A stretch of 8,813 bases of DNA, taken from Caulobacteraceae bacterium. GTDB taxonomy: Bacteria > Pseudomonadota > Alphaproteobacteria > Caulobacterales > Caulobacteraceae. Both the position numbers and the translations under genes were made by a program. Where the stretch lies: assembly GCA_028291305.1 (NCBI GenBank), contig JAQGII010000140.1, forward strand, positions 1 to 8,813. The letters are read 5' to 3'. The number at the start of each line of letters is the position of its first letter. Positions within the stretch are counted from its first letter, which is position 1. This document shows positions 1 through 7,264 of this stretch, piece after piece. The notes under the pieces were generated by a model. It made no database searches. It was given only the letters and a program-made list of their open reading frames with translations, and was not told the DNA's origin.

Positions 1-1695
1 GCCCGTGAGAACGACTTTGTCCACAACGAGGCGCTGGCCAACGAGTTGGCGGGCCGCTTCTATCTCGGCCGGGGCCTCGAGACGAACGGTCTGGCCCACC
101 TTCGCAACGCCCGCCTCGGCTATGCCCTGTGGGGCGCGGACGGCAAGGTTCGCCAGTTGGACCAGCTCTATCCGCAATTGGCCGCGCGCGATCCCGCCCT
201 CGCCGCGTCGGCGACCCGACAGCTGGATGTGGCAACCCTGGTCAAGGCATCCCAGGCGATGTTCGGCGAAATCGCATTACCGCGGCTGGTCGAGACGCTG
301 ATGAGCATCACCTTGCAGAACGCCGGCGCGGATCGCGGCCTGCTGCTGCTGCCCCGCGGCGAATCCTTCGAGATCGAGGCGGAGGCCCGCGCCAGCGGCT
401 CCGCCGCCGAGGTCCGGCTGCGCCGCAGCGCCATGACGCTCGAGGACGGTCCCGATGCGGTCGTCAACATGGTGATCCGCACCCGCGAGAGCCTCCTCCT
501 TGAGGACGGGGCGCGCCCCGGCCCGATCTGGGAGACCGCCTTTGGGACCCGCGCGCCGCCGCGCTCGGCGATCTGCCTTCCCTTGCTGCGGCAGGCCAGA
601 TTGGCCGGCGTGCTCTATCTTGAGAACAGCCAGGCCGCCTACGCCTTCACCGCAGAGCGCGTGGCGGTGCTGGAGGTTCTCGCGGCGCAGGCGGCGATCG
701 CGCTGGAGAACGCCCGCCTCTACGGCGATCTTCAGGAGCGCGAGGCCAAGATCCGCCGGCTGGTCGAGTCCAACATCATCGGCATCTTCTTCTGGACCTT
801 GGACGGCCGTGTCACCGAGCCGAACGACTCGTTTCTCGCCCTGCTGGGATACGACCGCGACGACCTGCTGTCAGGGCGGGTCCGCTGGACTGAAATGACG
901 CCGGACGAATGGCTGGACGCGGATCGGGGGTCGATCGATCAGGTGAGGGCGGCGGGATACTCCCAGCCTTACGAGAAGGAGTTTTTCCGCAAGGACGGCA
1001 GCCGCGTCCCGGTGCTGGTAGGCGCCGCGGCCTTCAGCGGAACGCCAGAGGAGGGTGTCGCCTTCGTGCTCGACCTGTCCGAGCGGAAACAGGCGGAAGA
1101 GCGACAGAGGGTGATGGTGCAGGAACTGAACCACCGGGTGAAGAACACCCTGGCCACCGTCATCGCCATTGCCTCGCAAAGCTTGCGCACCACGACCTCG
1201 CTCGACGCCTTCCGCGAAGCCTTCGAAGGGCGGCTGATGGCCCTTTCGAAGACCCATGATCTGCTGAACCGGGCGTATTGGGCCGGCGTCAGCCTGCGCG
1301 ATCTGGTGGAGCAGGAGTTGGCGCCCTATGCCGACGTGCACGACGGCCGCCTCTCGGTCGTGGGTGAGGACGTCCGCCTGGGGCCGATCGCCGCGGTGAC
1401 CCTGGGCATGGGCCTGCACGAACTCGCCAGCAATGCCGCCAGATACGGCGCGCTCTCGGCGCCTTCGGGCCATGTCCGGGTCAGTTGGCGGCCCGGCGGA
1501 CCGGGCCGTCTGCGACTGGATTGGGAAGAGGTCGGCGGCCCGCTGGTGAAGCCGCCGCGCCGTCGCGGCTTCGGCTCCGAGCTGCTCCAGAGGGTTCTCG
1601 CCAACGAACTGCAGGGCGAGGTGCGACTGGAACTTCCGCCGCACGGTGCGCGCTGCATCATGGACATGGCGCTGGATCGGATATCCACGCACTGA
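1..1695 (+). CDS. Multidomain sensor histidine kinase (GAF-PAS-HWE kinase), C-terminal part; 5' end outside window
   Basis: The frame is open from base 1, so this is the last ~564 residues of a longer protein. The first ~60 residues (ALANELAGRFYLGRG, then WGADGKVRQLDQLYP) match the linker after the helical repeats in the family annotated as trifunctional Ser/Thr kinase / AAA ATPase / sensor histidine kinase, whose members usually exceed 1,500 residues; the N-terminal domains are therefore inferred, not seen. Fragment residues ~95-237 form a GAF domain ending in the typical AAQAAIALENARLY helix. Residues ~250-362 form a PAS domain closing with LDLSERKQAEERQ. The phosphoacceptor His is residue 378 in ELNHRVKNTLA. 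His473 in HELASNAARYGAL and Trp508-Glu510 in LDWEEVGGP are the hallmark HWE residues, followed by GFGSELL. No transmembrane segment is visible, so it is probably cytoplasmic. It would autophosphorylate and pass phosphate to the receiver encoded 11 nt downstream. The signal it senses is unknown. Confidence 0.9.
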   Translation, partial: ARENDFVHNEALANELAGRFYLGRGLETNGLAHLRNARLGYALWGADGKVRQLDQLYPQLAARDPALAASATRQLDVATLVKASQAMFGEIALPRLVETLMSITLQNAGADRGLLLLPRGESFEIEAEARASGSAAEVRLRRSAMTLEDGPDAVVNMVIRTRESLLLEDGARPGPIWETAFGTRAPPRSAICLPLLRQARLAGVLYLENSQAAYAFTAERVAVLEVLAAQAAIALENARLYGDLQEREAKIRRLVESNIIGIFFWTLDGRVTEPNDSFLALLGYDRDDLLSGRVRWTEMTPDEWLDADRGSIDQVRAAGYSQPYEKEFFRKDGSRVPVLVGAAAFSGTPEEGVAFVLDLSERKQAEERQRVMVQELNHRVKNTLATVIAIASQSLRTTTSLDAFREAFEGRLMALSKTHDLLNRAYWAGVSLRDLVEQELAPYADVHDGRLSVVGEDVRLGPIAAVTLGMGLHELASNAARYGALSAPSGHVRVSWRPGGPGRLRLDWEEVGGPLVKPPRRRGFGSELLQRVLANELQGEVRLELPPHGARCIMDMALDRISTH

Positions 1696-1706
1696 GGCGC
1701 GCACGC

Positions 1707-2081
1707 ATGCAGAATGGCGGGGTTCTATCGGGATTGCGAATTCTCGTCGTCGAGGACGAGGCGATCGTCGCGTGGGACCTCGTGGACAGCCTCGAGAGTC
1801 AGGGCTGCGAGGTTGTCGGGCCGGCCTATGATCTCGCGGAGGCTGAGCAGTTGAGCCGGGACCAGGCTCTCAATGGCGCGGTGCTGGACGTGAACCTCGG
1901 CGGCGACAAGGTATTTCCGGTCGCGGACACGCTGGCGGAGAGGGACATCCCATTCTGCTTCGTGACCGGCTATGGCGCCGCCGCACTCCGGCCAAATGAT
2001 CTCGGCCGGCCGCTTCTGCAGAAGCCGGTCGACGCGGCGAGTATCGTGCGCATCGCCCAGGACTGGCGCCGGAATTCGTAA
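1707..2081 (+). CDS. Single-domain response regulator, FATGUY-like receiver
   Basis: This 124-residue protein is a lone receiver domain with no output domain. The acidic pocket is Glu16-Asp17 in LVVEDEA, the phosphoacceptor is Asp61 in AVLDVNLGG, the switch threonine is Thr87 in FVTGYG, and the conserved lysine is Lys106 in LLQKPVD. The PFCFVTGYG segment resembles the FATGUY motif of alphaproteobacterial single-domain regulators such as Sma0114 of Sinorhizobium meliloti, which also pairs with an HWE kinase; here Val replaces the motif Ala. The ATG at 1707 was chosen over upstream in-frame codons because it follows the kinase stop by 11 nt, has a GAGG overlapping that stop (1694-1697) at good spacing, and leaves only a short leader before the first beta strand. 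It probably acts as a phosphate shuttle or sink, or by protein-protein contact. The partner is inferred from gene order. Confidence 0.88.
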   Translation: MQNGGVLSGLRILVVEDEAIVAWDLVDSLESQGCEVVGPAYDLAEAEQLSRDQALNGAVLDVNLGGDKVFPVADTLAERDIPFCFVTGYGAAALRPNDLGRPLLQKPVDAASIVRIAQDWRRNS

Positions 2082-2277
2082 AAATCGGCATCCGGGCGCA
2101 TGCCAGCGACACCGTCGTCATAGGGGCCAAAGTCAGGCCATTTCGCCAGCACCGGCCTCATCTTTGCAGGCCGGGATGCGGTGGTGCTTGGTATGACCGG
2201 CTACCTGCCGGACGTGTTGCAAGCGCAGCTCACCTGCGCAGTCATCATGATGGAGATGGCTGCATTCAACGCCTCCA
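2082..2277. other. Convergent intergenic region
   Basis: This 196-bp gap separates the stop codons of two convergent transcription units. No reading frame in it has a recognisable domain, and no tRNA, attachment-site repeat or insertion-sequence end is visible. It contains a long imperfect hairpin (2148-2188), a short CCGGC/GCCGG hairpin (2197-2211) and a 10-bp palindrome, CATCATGATG (2243-2252). Its most likely role is transcription termination for one or both units. The right third is less GC-rich than the neighbouring genes. Confidence 0.6.
2148..2188. terminator. Possible bidirectional terminator hairpin
   Basis: An inner 7-bp stem pairs CCGGCCT (2152-2158) with AGGCCGG (2168-2174) around a 9-nt loop. 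An outer stem pairs AGCAC (2148-2152) with GTGCT (2184-2188), with a one-sided bulge between. Only one of the inner and outer pairings can use C2152. It lies between two convergent stop codons, where a terminator is expected. There is no clear T-tract on either side, so it is not a classical intrinsic terminator; it could be a weak terminator or an mRNA 3'-end stabiliser. Confidence 0.35.
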
Positions 2278-4395
2278 TCAAAGAGACGGTCCGCCCTCCG
2301 ATGACACTGAATCGCTGGCGTCGCTGGAACTCCTCGGCGGGGTGGAGACGAGCTCGCATTTGACTGCCTGCACCGTGGCGCGAGCCACCGCGGCGATCAG
2401 CATCCCCGGCTCGAGTGGCTTTGGGACGACATCCTGGAAGCCCATGGTGGTCAGGCGGCGGGTGGTCTCTGAATCCGCGTCGGCGGTGAAGGCCAGGATC
2501 GGCGTGGCGTCGTTCGGCCCAGACGCCTCGCGGATTCTGTGAAGCGCGCCGGGACCATCCAGCCGGGGCATGCGCAGGTCCATGAGAATGACGTCGTACG
2601 GCGACTCCGAAGCCAGCTGCACCGCGTCTTCGCCGTCGGCGGCCTCGGAGACCTCGGCGCCAATACCGGCCAGGATCAGGCGCGCCAGCTCGCGATTGAC
2701 GGGATGGTCGTCGACGACCAGGACGCGGAGGCCGGTGAAGGTCGGTTGGTCGGCGTGTGGACCGTCGATGAGGGCATGGGCGACGGTCGCCAGCGGCGCG
2801 GGAATGGTGAACCAGAACCGGCTTCCCTCGCCGACCCGGCTGTCCGCGCCGATCTCGCCGCCCATGGCCTCGACCAGGCCCTTGCAAATCGCCAGGCCAA
2901 GTCCGGTCCCGCCATGGGATCGGGTCAACGAACCATCGACCTGCGAGAATCGTTTGAAGAGTCGGTCGTGCCTGTCCGGCGGAATGCCGGGTCCGGTGTC
3001 GATGACTTCGACGCTGAGCATTCCGTTCGTACGGTCGTAGCGAGTGCGCAGAGTGATACTGCCTGCGTCTGTGAACTTGACGGCGTTCCCCACCAGGTTG
3101 AGCAAGATCTGCCGGATGCGGTCGGGATCGACTGAGATCACCAGATCGCCGGTCTCGGGTTCGCAATCCAGCACCAGGTCGAGGTCCTTCGCGCCTGCCT
3201 GAGGCATGAACAGGTCCAGTGTCGCTCGGCCGAGCTTGGCCAGCGATGTCGGCTCTGCCTGGAAGCTGACTTGGCCGACCTCCAGCTTCGAGAAGTCCAG
3301 GATGTCGTTGACGGTGCAGAGGAGCGCGCGGCTGGCCTCGCTCACCCGCTCCACATAGGTGCGCGTCAGGCCCTGGAGGTCGGCCTGCTCGGCCGCCAAT
3401 CGTGTGAAGCCGACAATGCTGGTTAGCGGTGTGCGCAGTTCATGGCTCATATTGGCCAGGAATTCGCCCTTCGCCGCGGCGGCGGCCTCGGCCTCTTGGC
3501 GGGCGGCGCGCAACTCCGTCTCCAAGGTCTTGCGAAGGGTGTCGTCGCGGGACACGTCCACGATTCCCAGCACGCGGCCGTTGTCCCCGCGAACCAGGGT
3601 CGGGTTGCCTTCGATATAGATCCAGCTCCCGTCCTTGTGGCGGATGCGGTATTCGACCGGCGTGCCGTCGGCATGCTCCCCGTCAATCATCCGCGCCCAG
3701 TGTGCGAAAAACGGACCTGCATCGTCGGGATGGACGATATCGACGATGTTGCGGCCGACAAGCTCCGACGCCGCGTAACCCGTCACCCGCTCAATCGCGG
3801 GCGACAGATAGAGCATGGTCCCGTCGAGATCGGATCGCGAGATAATGTCGGTGGCGGTGTCGGCGAGGAGGCGATAGCTGGCTTCGTTCTCTGCCAGGGT
3901 GATCCCGGCGGCCATCAACCGCCGCTGGCTCTCGCGCAGGGCCCGATAGGCCTCGTCGCGCTGAATCTGAGTATGGTAGGCCGTCGAGTGGTAGCGGATG
4001 CGCGCGACCAACTCGATCGGGTCAGGCAACTTGACCAGGTAGTCGTTGGCGCCGGCCCGGAACGCATCGCTCTTCACCAACGGCTCCTCGCGGCTCGACA
4101 GCACGATGATGGGGATGCGGGCGGTCACGGGATCAGCGCGATACTGCCGCACCAGATCCAGGCCGCTGACATTGGGCATGATCAGGTCCTGCATTATGAC
4201 CGTCGGCCTGAAGCCCAAAGCGACCGCCAGAGCCTGTCTCGGATCGGCGCAGTAGTGGAACTCCGTGTCGGTTTCCTGCAGCAAGGCGCGCCGAATCGCC
4301 TCGCCTACAATGGGCTGATCGTCGACGAGCAGAACCCGGATGGTCAGGGCGGACGCATCGGCCAGGCCATCGTCCAGCAAATCCGCGGTCTTCAT
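2278..4395 (-). CDS. Hybrid histidine kinase with WspR-like N-terminal receiver (REC-PAS-HisKA-HATPase-REC), output gene of Wsp-like operon
   Basis: This is a 705-residue protein without transmembrane segments. REC1 (~18-135) has phosphoacceptor Asp70 in VIMQDLIMP and the strings GANDYLVKLPDPIEL and RIRYHSTAY, which are typical of the WspR receiver. A helical stalk (~143-172, QRDEAYRALRESQRRL) also resembles WspR. A PAS/PAC domain (~173-285) then replaces GGDEF. After a short Ala/Glu-rich coil comes HisKA with His318 in FLANMSHELRTPL. The ATPase domain has the N-box Asn437 (LLNLVGNAVKF), the G1 motif DTGPGIP and the G2 motif GGTGLGLAI. REC2 (~556-672) has Asp606 in DVILMDLRMP and Lys659, followed by a Ser-rich tail. 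The start is supported by AGGAGA (4402-4407) 6 nt upstream and by an ATGA overlap with cheB. It probably receives phosphate from the upstream CheA at Asp70 and then drives a phosphorelay; Burkholderia WspHRR is the nearest analogue I recall. No cognate Hpt or DNA-binding regulator is visible here. All catalytic residues are intact. Confidence 0.9.
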   Translation of the reverse strand: MKTADLLDDGLADASALTIRVLLVDDQPIVGEAIRRALLQETDTEFHYCADPRQALAVALGFRPTVIMQDLIMPNVSGLDLVRQYRADPVTARIPIIVLSSREEPLVKSDAFRAGANDYLVKLPDPIELVARIRYHSTAYHTQIQRDEAYRALRESQRRLMAAGITLAENEASYRLLADTATDIISRSDLDGTMLYLSPAIERVTGYAASELVGRNIVDIVHPDDAGPFFAHWARMIDGEHADGTPVEYRIRHKDGSWIYIEGNPTLVRGDNGRVLGIVDVSRDDTLRKTLETELRAARQEAEAAAAAKGEFLANMSHELRTPLTSIVGFTRLAAEQADLQGLTRTYVERVSEASRALLCTVNDILDFSKLEVGQVSFQAEPTSLAKLGRATLDLFMPQAGAKDLDLVLDCEPETGDLVISVDPDRIRQILLNLVGNAVKFTDAGSITLRTRYDRTNGMLSVEVIDTGPGIPPDRHDRLFKRFSQVDGSLTRSHGGTGLGLAICKGLVEAMGGEIGADSRVGEGSRFWFTIPAPLATVAHALIDGPHADQPTFTGLRVLVVDDHPVNRELARLILAGIGAEVSEAADGEDAVQLASESPYDVILMDLRMPRLDGPGALHRIREASGPNDATPILAFTADADSETTRRLTTMGFQDVVPKPLEPGMLIAAVARATVQAVKCELVSTPPRSSSDASDSVSSEGGPSL

Positions 4396-5018
4396 GCCTC
4401 GTCTCCTGTCGCCATGACGGGGAAGGCCCTGGCCAGCCTCGCAGCGATGCGGTCAAGCGGCAGTATGTCGACCGCAGCCTCCGCGGCCGCCGCAGCCTTC
4501 GGCATCCCGTAGACCGCGCTAGTCGCGCGATCCTGGGCGATCGTATGATTGCCCTTGAGGCGCAGGGCCTTCAGGCCCAGCGCGCCGTCGGCGCCCATGC
4601 CGGTGAGCAGCACTCCCACGGCCCGGCCCGACCACCGCTCGCACACGCTGTGGAAGAAGACGTCGATTGAGGGGCAGTAGGCGTGGGCGCGTGGCTCGTG
4701 GTCGTAGCCCAGCCGGCCATCGGCCCGCATGGTCAGGTGCCCGCCGGCGCCGGCCAACAGGACCGTCCCGACCTCCAGGCGCTCGCCCTCCCGCGCCAGA
4801 CGAACAGGAAGATTTGATTGCTCTGCGAGCCACTGCGCCAGTCCCTCGATGAAGCGCTCGTCGACGTGCTGAACGATGACGACCGCAGCCGGAAACCCAA
4901 CAGGCAGCCCCTTCAGCAGCACCGCCAGGGCCGCAGGACCGCCGGCCGACGCTCCGATTACCACCAGCGGCGGTCGCGAGGGGGGCCTCGACGCGGCTTT
5001 CGCGGCCTCGATCCTCAT
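4392..5018 (-). CDS. cheB: CheB-type protein-glutamate methylesterase, catalytic domain only (WspF position)
   Basis: This 208-residue protein removes methyl groups from glutamates of a chemoreceptor (and may deamidate glutamines), resetting its signalling. The catalytic triad is visible: Ser24 in IGASAGGPAAL, His51 in VIVQHVDERF and Asp144 in LLTGMGADGALG. The conserved SAVYGMPKAA strand-turn follows at 167-176. Typical CheB and WspF proteins are about 330-350 residues with an N-terminal receiver; here only ~17 unstructured residues precede the first catalytic strand, so the receiver is absent. The ATG overlaps the wspE stop as ATGA and has GAGG 7 nt upstream (5026-5029), which supports this start and argues against a longer protein. 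In the Wsp scheme it opposes the CheR encoded upstream. Without a receiver its activity may be constitutive or controlled in trans by one of the operon's receivers (inference). Confidence 0.92.
   Translation of the reverse strand: MRIEAAKAASRPPSRPPLVVIGASAGGPAALAVLLKGLPVGFPAAVVIVQHVDERFIEGLAQWLAEQSNLPVRLAREGERLEVGTVLLAGAGGHLTMRADGRLGYDHEPRAHAYCPSIDVFFHSVCERWSGRAVGVLLTGMGADGALGLKALRLKGNHTIAQDRATSAVYGMPKAAAAAEAAVDILPLDRIAARLARAFPVMATGDEA
4402..4407 (-). promoter_or_regulatory. Ribosome binding site of the hybrid kinase gene
   Basis: AGGAGA on the minus strand, 6 nt before the ATG at 4395, is the strongest Shine-Dalgarno match in this operon. It lies within the final codons of cheB. It suggests the hybrid kinase is translated well in its own right as well as by coupling. 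Confidence 0.65.
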
Positions 5019-7264
5019 GCCACCGCCTCGCCGATCAGATCGACAACCGCATGCAGCAGCGCGTCGTCCTGGAAACTGCTCTTGGTGAGGTAATAGTCCG
5101 CGCCGGCCTCGAGGCCGCGCCGGCGATCCTCTTCGCGCTCCTTATAGGACAGGATGACCACCGGCATGGATTTGAGCTCCAGATCGCCGCGCATCCTCTG
5201 GACCAACTCCACGCCGTCCATCCGCGGCATGTCGACGTCGGTGACGACCAGGTCGAAGGCGCCCCCACGCACCGTGGCCCAGGCGTCCATTCCGTCCACG
5301 GCGACCTCGACATCGTAGCCGTGATGATCCAGCAGCTTGCGCTGCAGTTCCCGTACGACGAGGGAATCGTCCACGACCAGGATGCGCCGCCGCGTGGCTT
5401 GGCTGACGGCGACCGTATCGCTGCGCACCTTGTTCAGCCGGTCGGAGGCGGCCAACTTCTCCATCGAGCGGAGCATGTCCTGGATGTCGACGATCAGCAC
5501 GGGGTCGCCGTCAGGCGTAAGGGCCGCCGCGCTGATATCGCGGATCTTGCCGAGCCGCGGGTCGAGCGGCTGGACCACCAGCTCATGGCCGCCAAGAAAG
5601 CCGTCGACCACCAGCCCGTAGAGGTCGTGCTGGTCGCCCAGCACAATGATCGAGATCTCGTCGCCGGTCGGCTGCGCGCCGACGCCCAACACCTGGTGAG
5701 CACTGACCAAGCCGACTTGCCGGCCGTCGAAATCGAAGTGCTGACGGCCTTCCAATATCCTGATCGCCGCGCGCTGCGTCTTCACGGCCCGGACGACATG
5801 GGCAAGCGGGAAGGCGTAGGCCTCGCCGCCGATGTCCGCCAGCAACGTGCGCACGACCGAGAGGGTCAGCGGCAACTGCAGCTGAAAGCGGGTTCCGGCG
5901 CCCGGCGACGTCGTGACGCGGACTGTTCCGCGGACCTGTTTCAACATGTCCTGGACGACGTCCAGACCGACCCCTCGCCCGGAAATCTGCGTCACTGCCT
6001 CCTTCAGGGTGAAGCCGGGCAGGAACAGGAACTCCAGCAGCTCAGCCTCGCTCAGCCTTGCCGTCACATCGACGCCGGCCAGGCCGCGGCTGATCACCAC
6101 CTCGCGCAGGCGCTCGAGATCAATCCCGCGACCATCGTCCGAGACCACAATCTGCAACGCGCCGGCGCTGTGATGAGCCTCCAGGCGCACGATGCCCTCG
6201 GGCGGCTTGCCGGCGGCCAGTCGTTCAGCAGGCGTCTCCAAGCCGTGATCGACGGCGTTGCGGAGCAGATGGGCGAGCGGCGCTTCCAGCCGTTCCAGGA
6301 TGTCCCGGTCGACCCTGGTGGTCGAGCCGTCGAGTTCCAGTCGCGCCTGCTTGTCCAGCGACCGCGCCAGGTCGCGCACCATGCGCGGCAGGCCAAGAAT
6401 CCCGTCCGCGAGTGGCTGCATGCGGCAGACGAGCGCATGATCGTACAATCTATGCGCGACACCGGTCGACTGCCGGTCTGCAGCCTCAATCTCCACCAAC
6501 CGGTCAGTCAGGAAGCTTTCGCACTCACGGATGCGACGTCGGGCCTCGGCCAAAGCGTCTTGTGAGCGGGCGTCCTGAGACTGCTGCGGCAGCGCCTCAG
6601 TCAGGCGCTCGATCGCCCGGGCGGTCTCGTGGTGCATGCGCTTCAGGCGCAGCATCGACTGGGCGAACGGATGCAGGCGCCGCGCGCCCACCAGGGTTTC
6701 GCCGGCCAGGCCCACCAGGCGATTGAGGTTGTCGACCGTGACCCGCAATGCGCGATCGGGGCCGTCCCTTTCGATGGGGGCTGCCCTGAGCGGATTGGGG
6801 GCCGCGGGCCGGGCGGGCGCGGCCTCGCCCGATAGCCTGTCCGGCTCAGCGCCCGCCACCTCCAGCATGCCAGCGAGTTCGGCCACGAAGCCGTCGATCG
6901 CCTGCCTGCCACGCTCGGTTTGTGGATCGGCCTGGGCCTGGGACGTCGCGGCGACGTTCCGCATCAGGTCGACTCCGCGCAGCAGCAGGTCGATTGAGGC
7001 CTGATTGAGAGCAACCCGCCCTTCCTGGGCGCCGACAAAGAGGTCCTCCATGGCGTGCGCCAGGCTTACGGCGGCGTCTATGTCGACGATCCTCGCCGCT
7101 CCCTTCAGCGAGTGCGCGGCGCGCATGCAGGCCTCAAGCTGCGCGGCGGACCCTGGATCGCGCTCCAGTGCAAGAAGGCCGTCCGTAAGAACCTGGGTCT
7201 GGCTCTCGGCCTCCGTCCGGAACAGGTCGTGCATCGAGCACAGACTGAGGTCGGCGCTGATCAT
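5015..7264 (-). CDS. wspE: CheA-type chemosensory histidine kinase fused to receiver (WspE-like)
   Basis: This 749-residue cytoplasmic kinase reads the state of the receptor array. The N-terminal Hpt domain carries phosphoacceptor His51 in MRAAHSLKGAARI. An Ala/Pro-rich linker (~140-172) follows, with no clear P2 domain. The dimerisation region begins at ALRVTVDNLNRLVGLAGE (172-189) and includes a long coiled coil (~200-262). The catalytic domain has the N-box HLLRNAVDHGLE (332-343), the G1 motif DDGRGID (376-382) and the G2 motif SGRGVGLDVV (428-437). A CheW-like regulatory domain (~465-600) comes next, then a C-terminal receiver with Asp676 in LVVTDVDMP and Lys728 in YLTKSS. An in-frame codon at 7561 would give 848 residues, but the ATG at 7264 is preferred: it makes an ATGA overlap with the CheW stop, has GAGG at 6 nt spacing, and matches the N-terminus of WspE proteins (LLALERDPG then the Hpt). 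It is expected to phosphorylate its own receiver and the first receiver of the hybrid kinase two genes downstream. Confidence 0.93.
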   Translation of the reverse strand: MISADLSLCSMHDLFRTEAESQTQVLTDGLLALERDPGSAAQLEACMRAAHSLKGAARIVDIDAAVSLAHAMEDLFVGAQEGRVALNQASIDLLLRGVDLMRNVAATSQAQADPQTERGRQAIDGFVAELAGMLEVAGAEPDRLSGEAAPARPAAPNPLRAAPIERDGPDRALRVTVDNLNRLVGLAGETLVGARRLHPFAQSMLRLKRMHHETARAIERLTEALPQQSQDARSQDALAEARRRIRECESFLTDRLVEIEAADRQSTGVAHRLYDHALVCRMQPLADGILGLPRMVRDLARSLDKQARLELDGSTTRVDRDILERLEAPLAHLLRNAVDHGLETPAERLAAGKPPEGIVRLEAHHSAGALQIVVSDDGRGIDLERLREVVISRGLAGVDVTARLSEAELLEFLFLPGFTLKEAVTQISGRGVGLDVVQDMLKQVRGTVRVTTSPGAGTRFQLQLPLTLSVVRTLLADIGGEAYAFPLAHVVRAVKTQRAAIRILEGRQHFDFDGRQVGLVSAHQVLGVGAQPTGDEISIIVLGDQHDLYGLVVDGFLGGHELVVQPLDPRLGKIRDISAAALTPDGDPVLIVDIQDMLRSMEKLAASDRLNKVRSDTVAVSQATRRRILVVDDSLVVRELQRKLLDHHGYDVEVAVDGMDAWATVRGGAFDLVVTDVDMPRMDGVELVQRMRGDLELKSMPVVILSYKEREEDRRRGLEAGADYYLTKSSFQDDALLHAVVDLIGEAVA

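Noticed and set aside
1485..1706. N-terminal extension of the lone response regulator
   Set aside because: The extension overlaps the kinase ATPase domain and has Arg/Ala-rich shadow composition; the ATG at 1707 has a suitable GAGG.
2181..2363. Small plus-strand frame starting GTG in the intergenic region
   Set aside because: About 60 residues with no recognisable family, no good ribosome binding site, and it overlaps the end of the hybrid kinase gene by 86 bp. A remnant of an old gene cannot be excluded but has no support.
3442..4512. 356-codon plus-strand frame antisense to the hybrid kinase
   Set aside because: Same reasoning: no domain, and it crosses the junction of two well-supported minus-strand genes.
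4392..5018. Frameshift or truncation explaining the missing CheB receiver
   Set aside because: The upstream DNA encodes an intact WspE receiver in another frame, ending with a clean ATGA overlap. There is no leftover receiver sequence, so the short form appears genuine.
5051..6565. Long open frame of 504 codons on the plus strand, antisense to wspE
   Set aside because: It has no recognisable domain, is Gln/His/Ala-rich as expected for an antisense shadow of GC-rich coding DNA, and lies fully within a gene with intact motifs.
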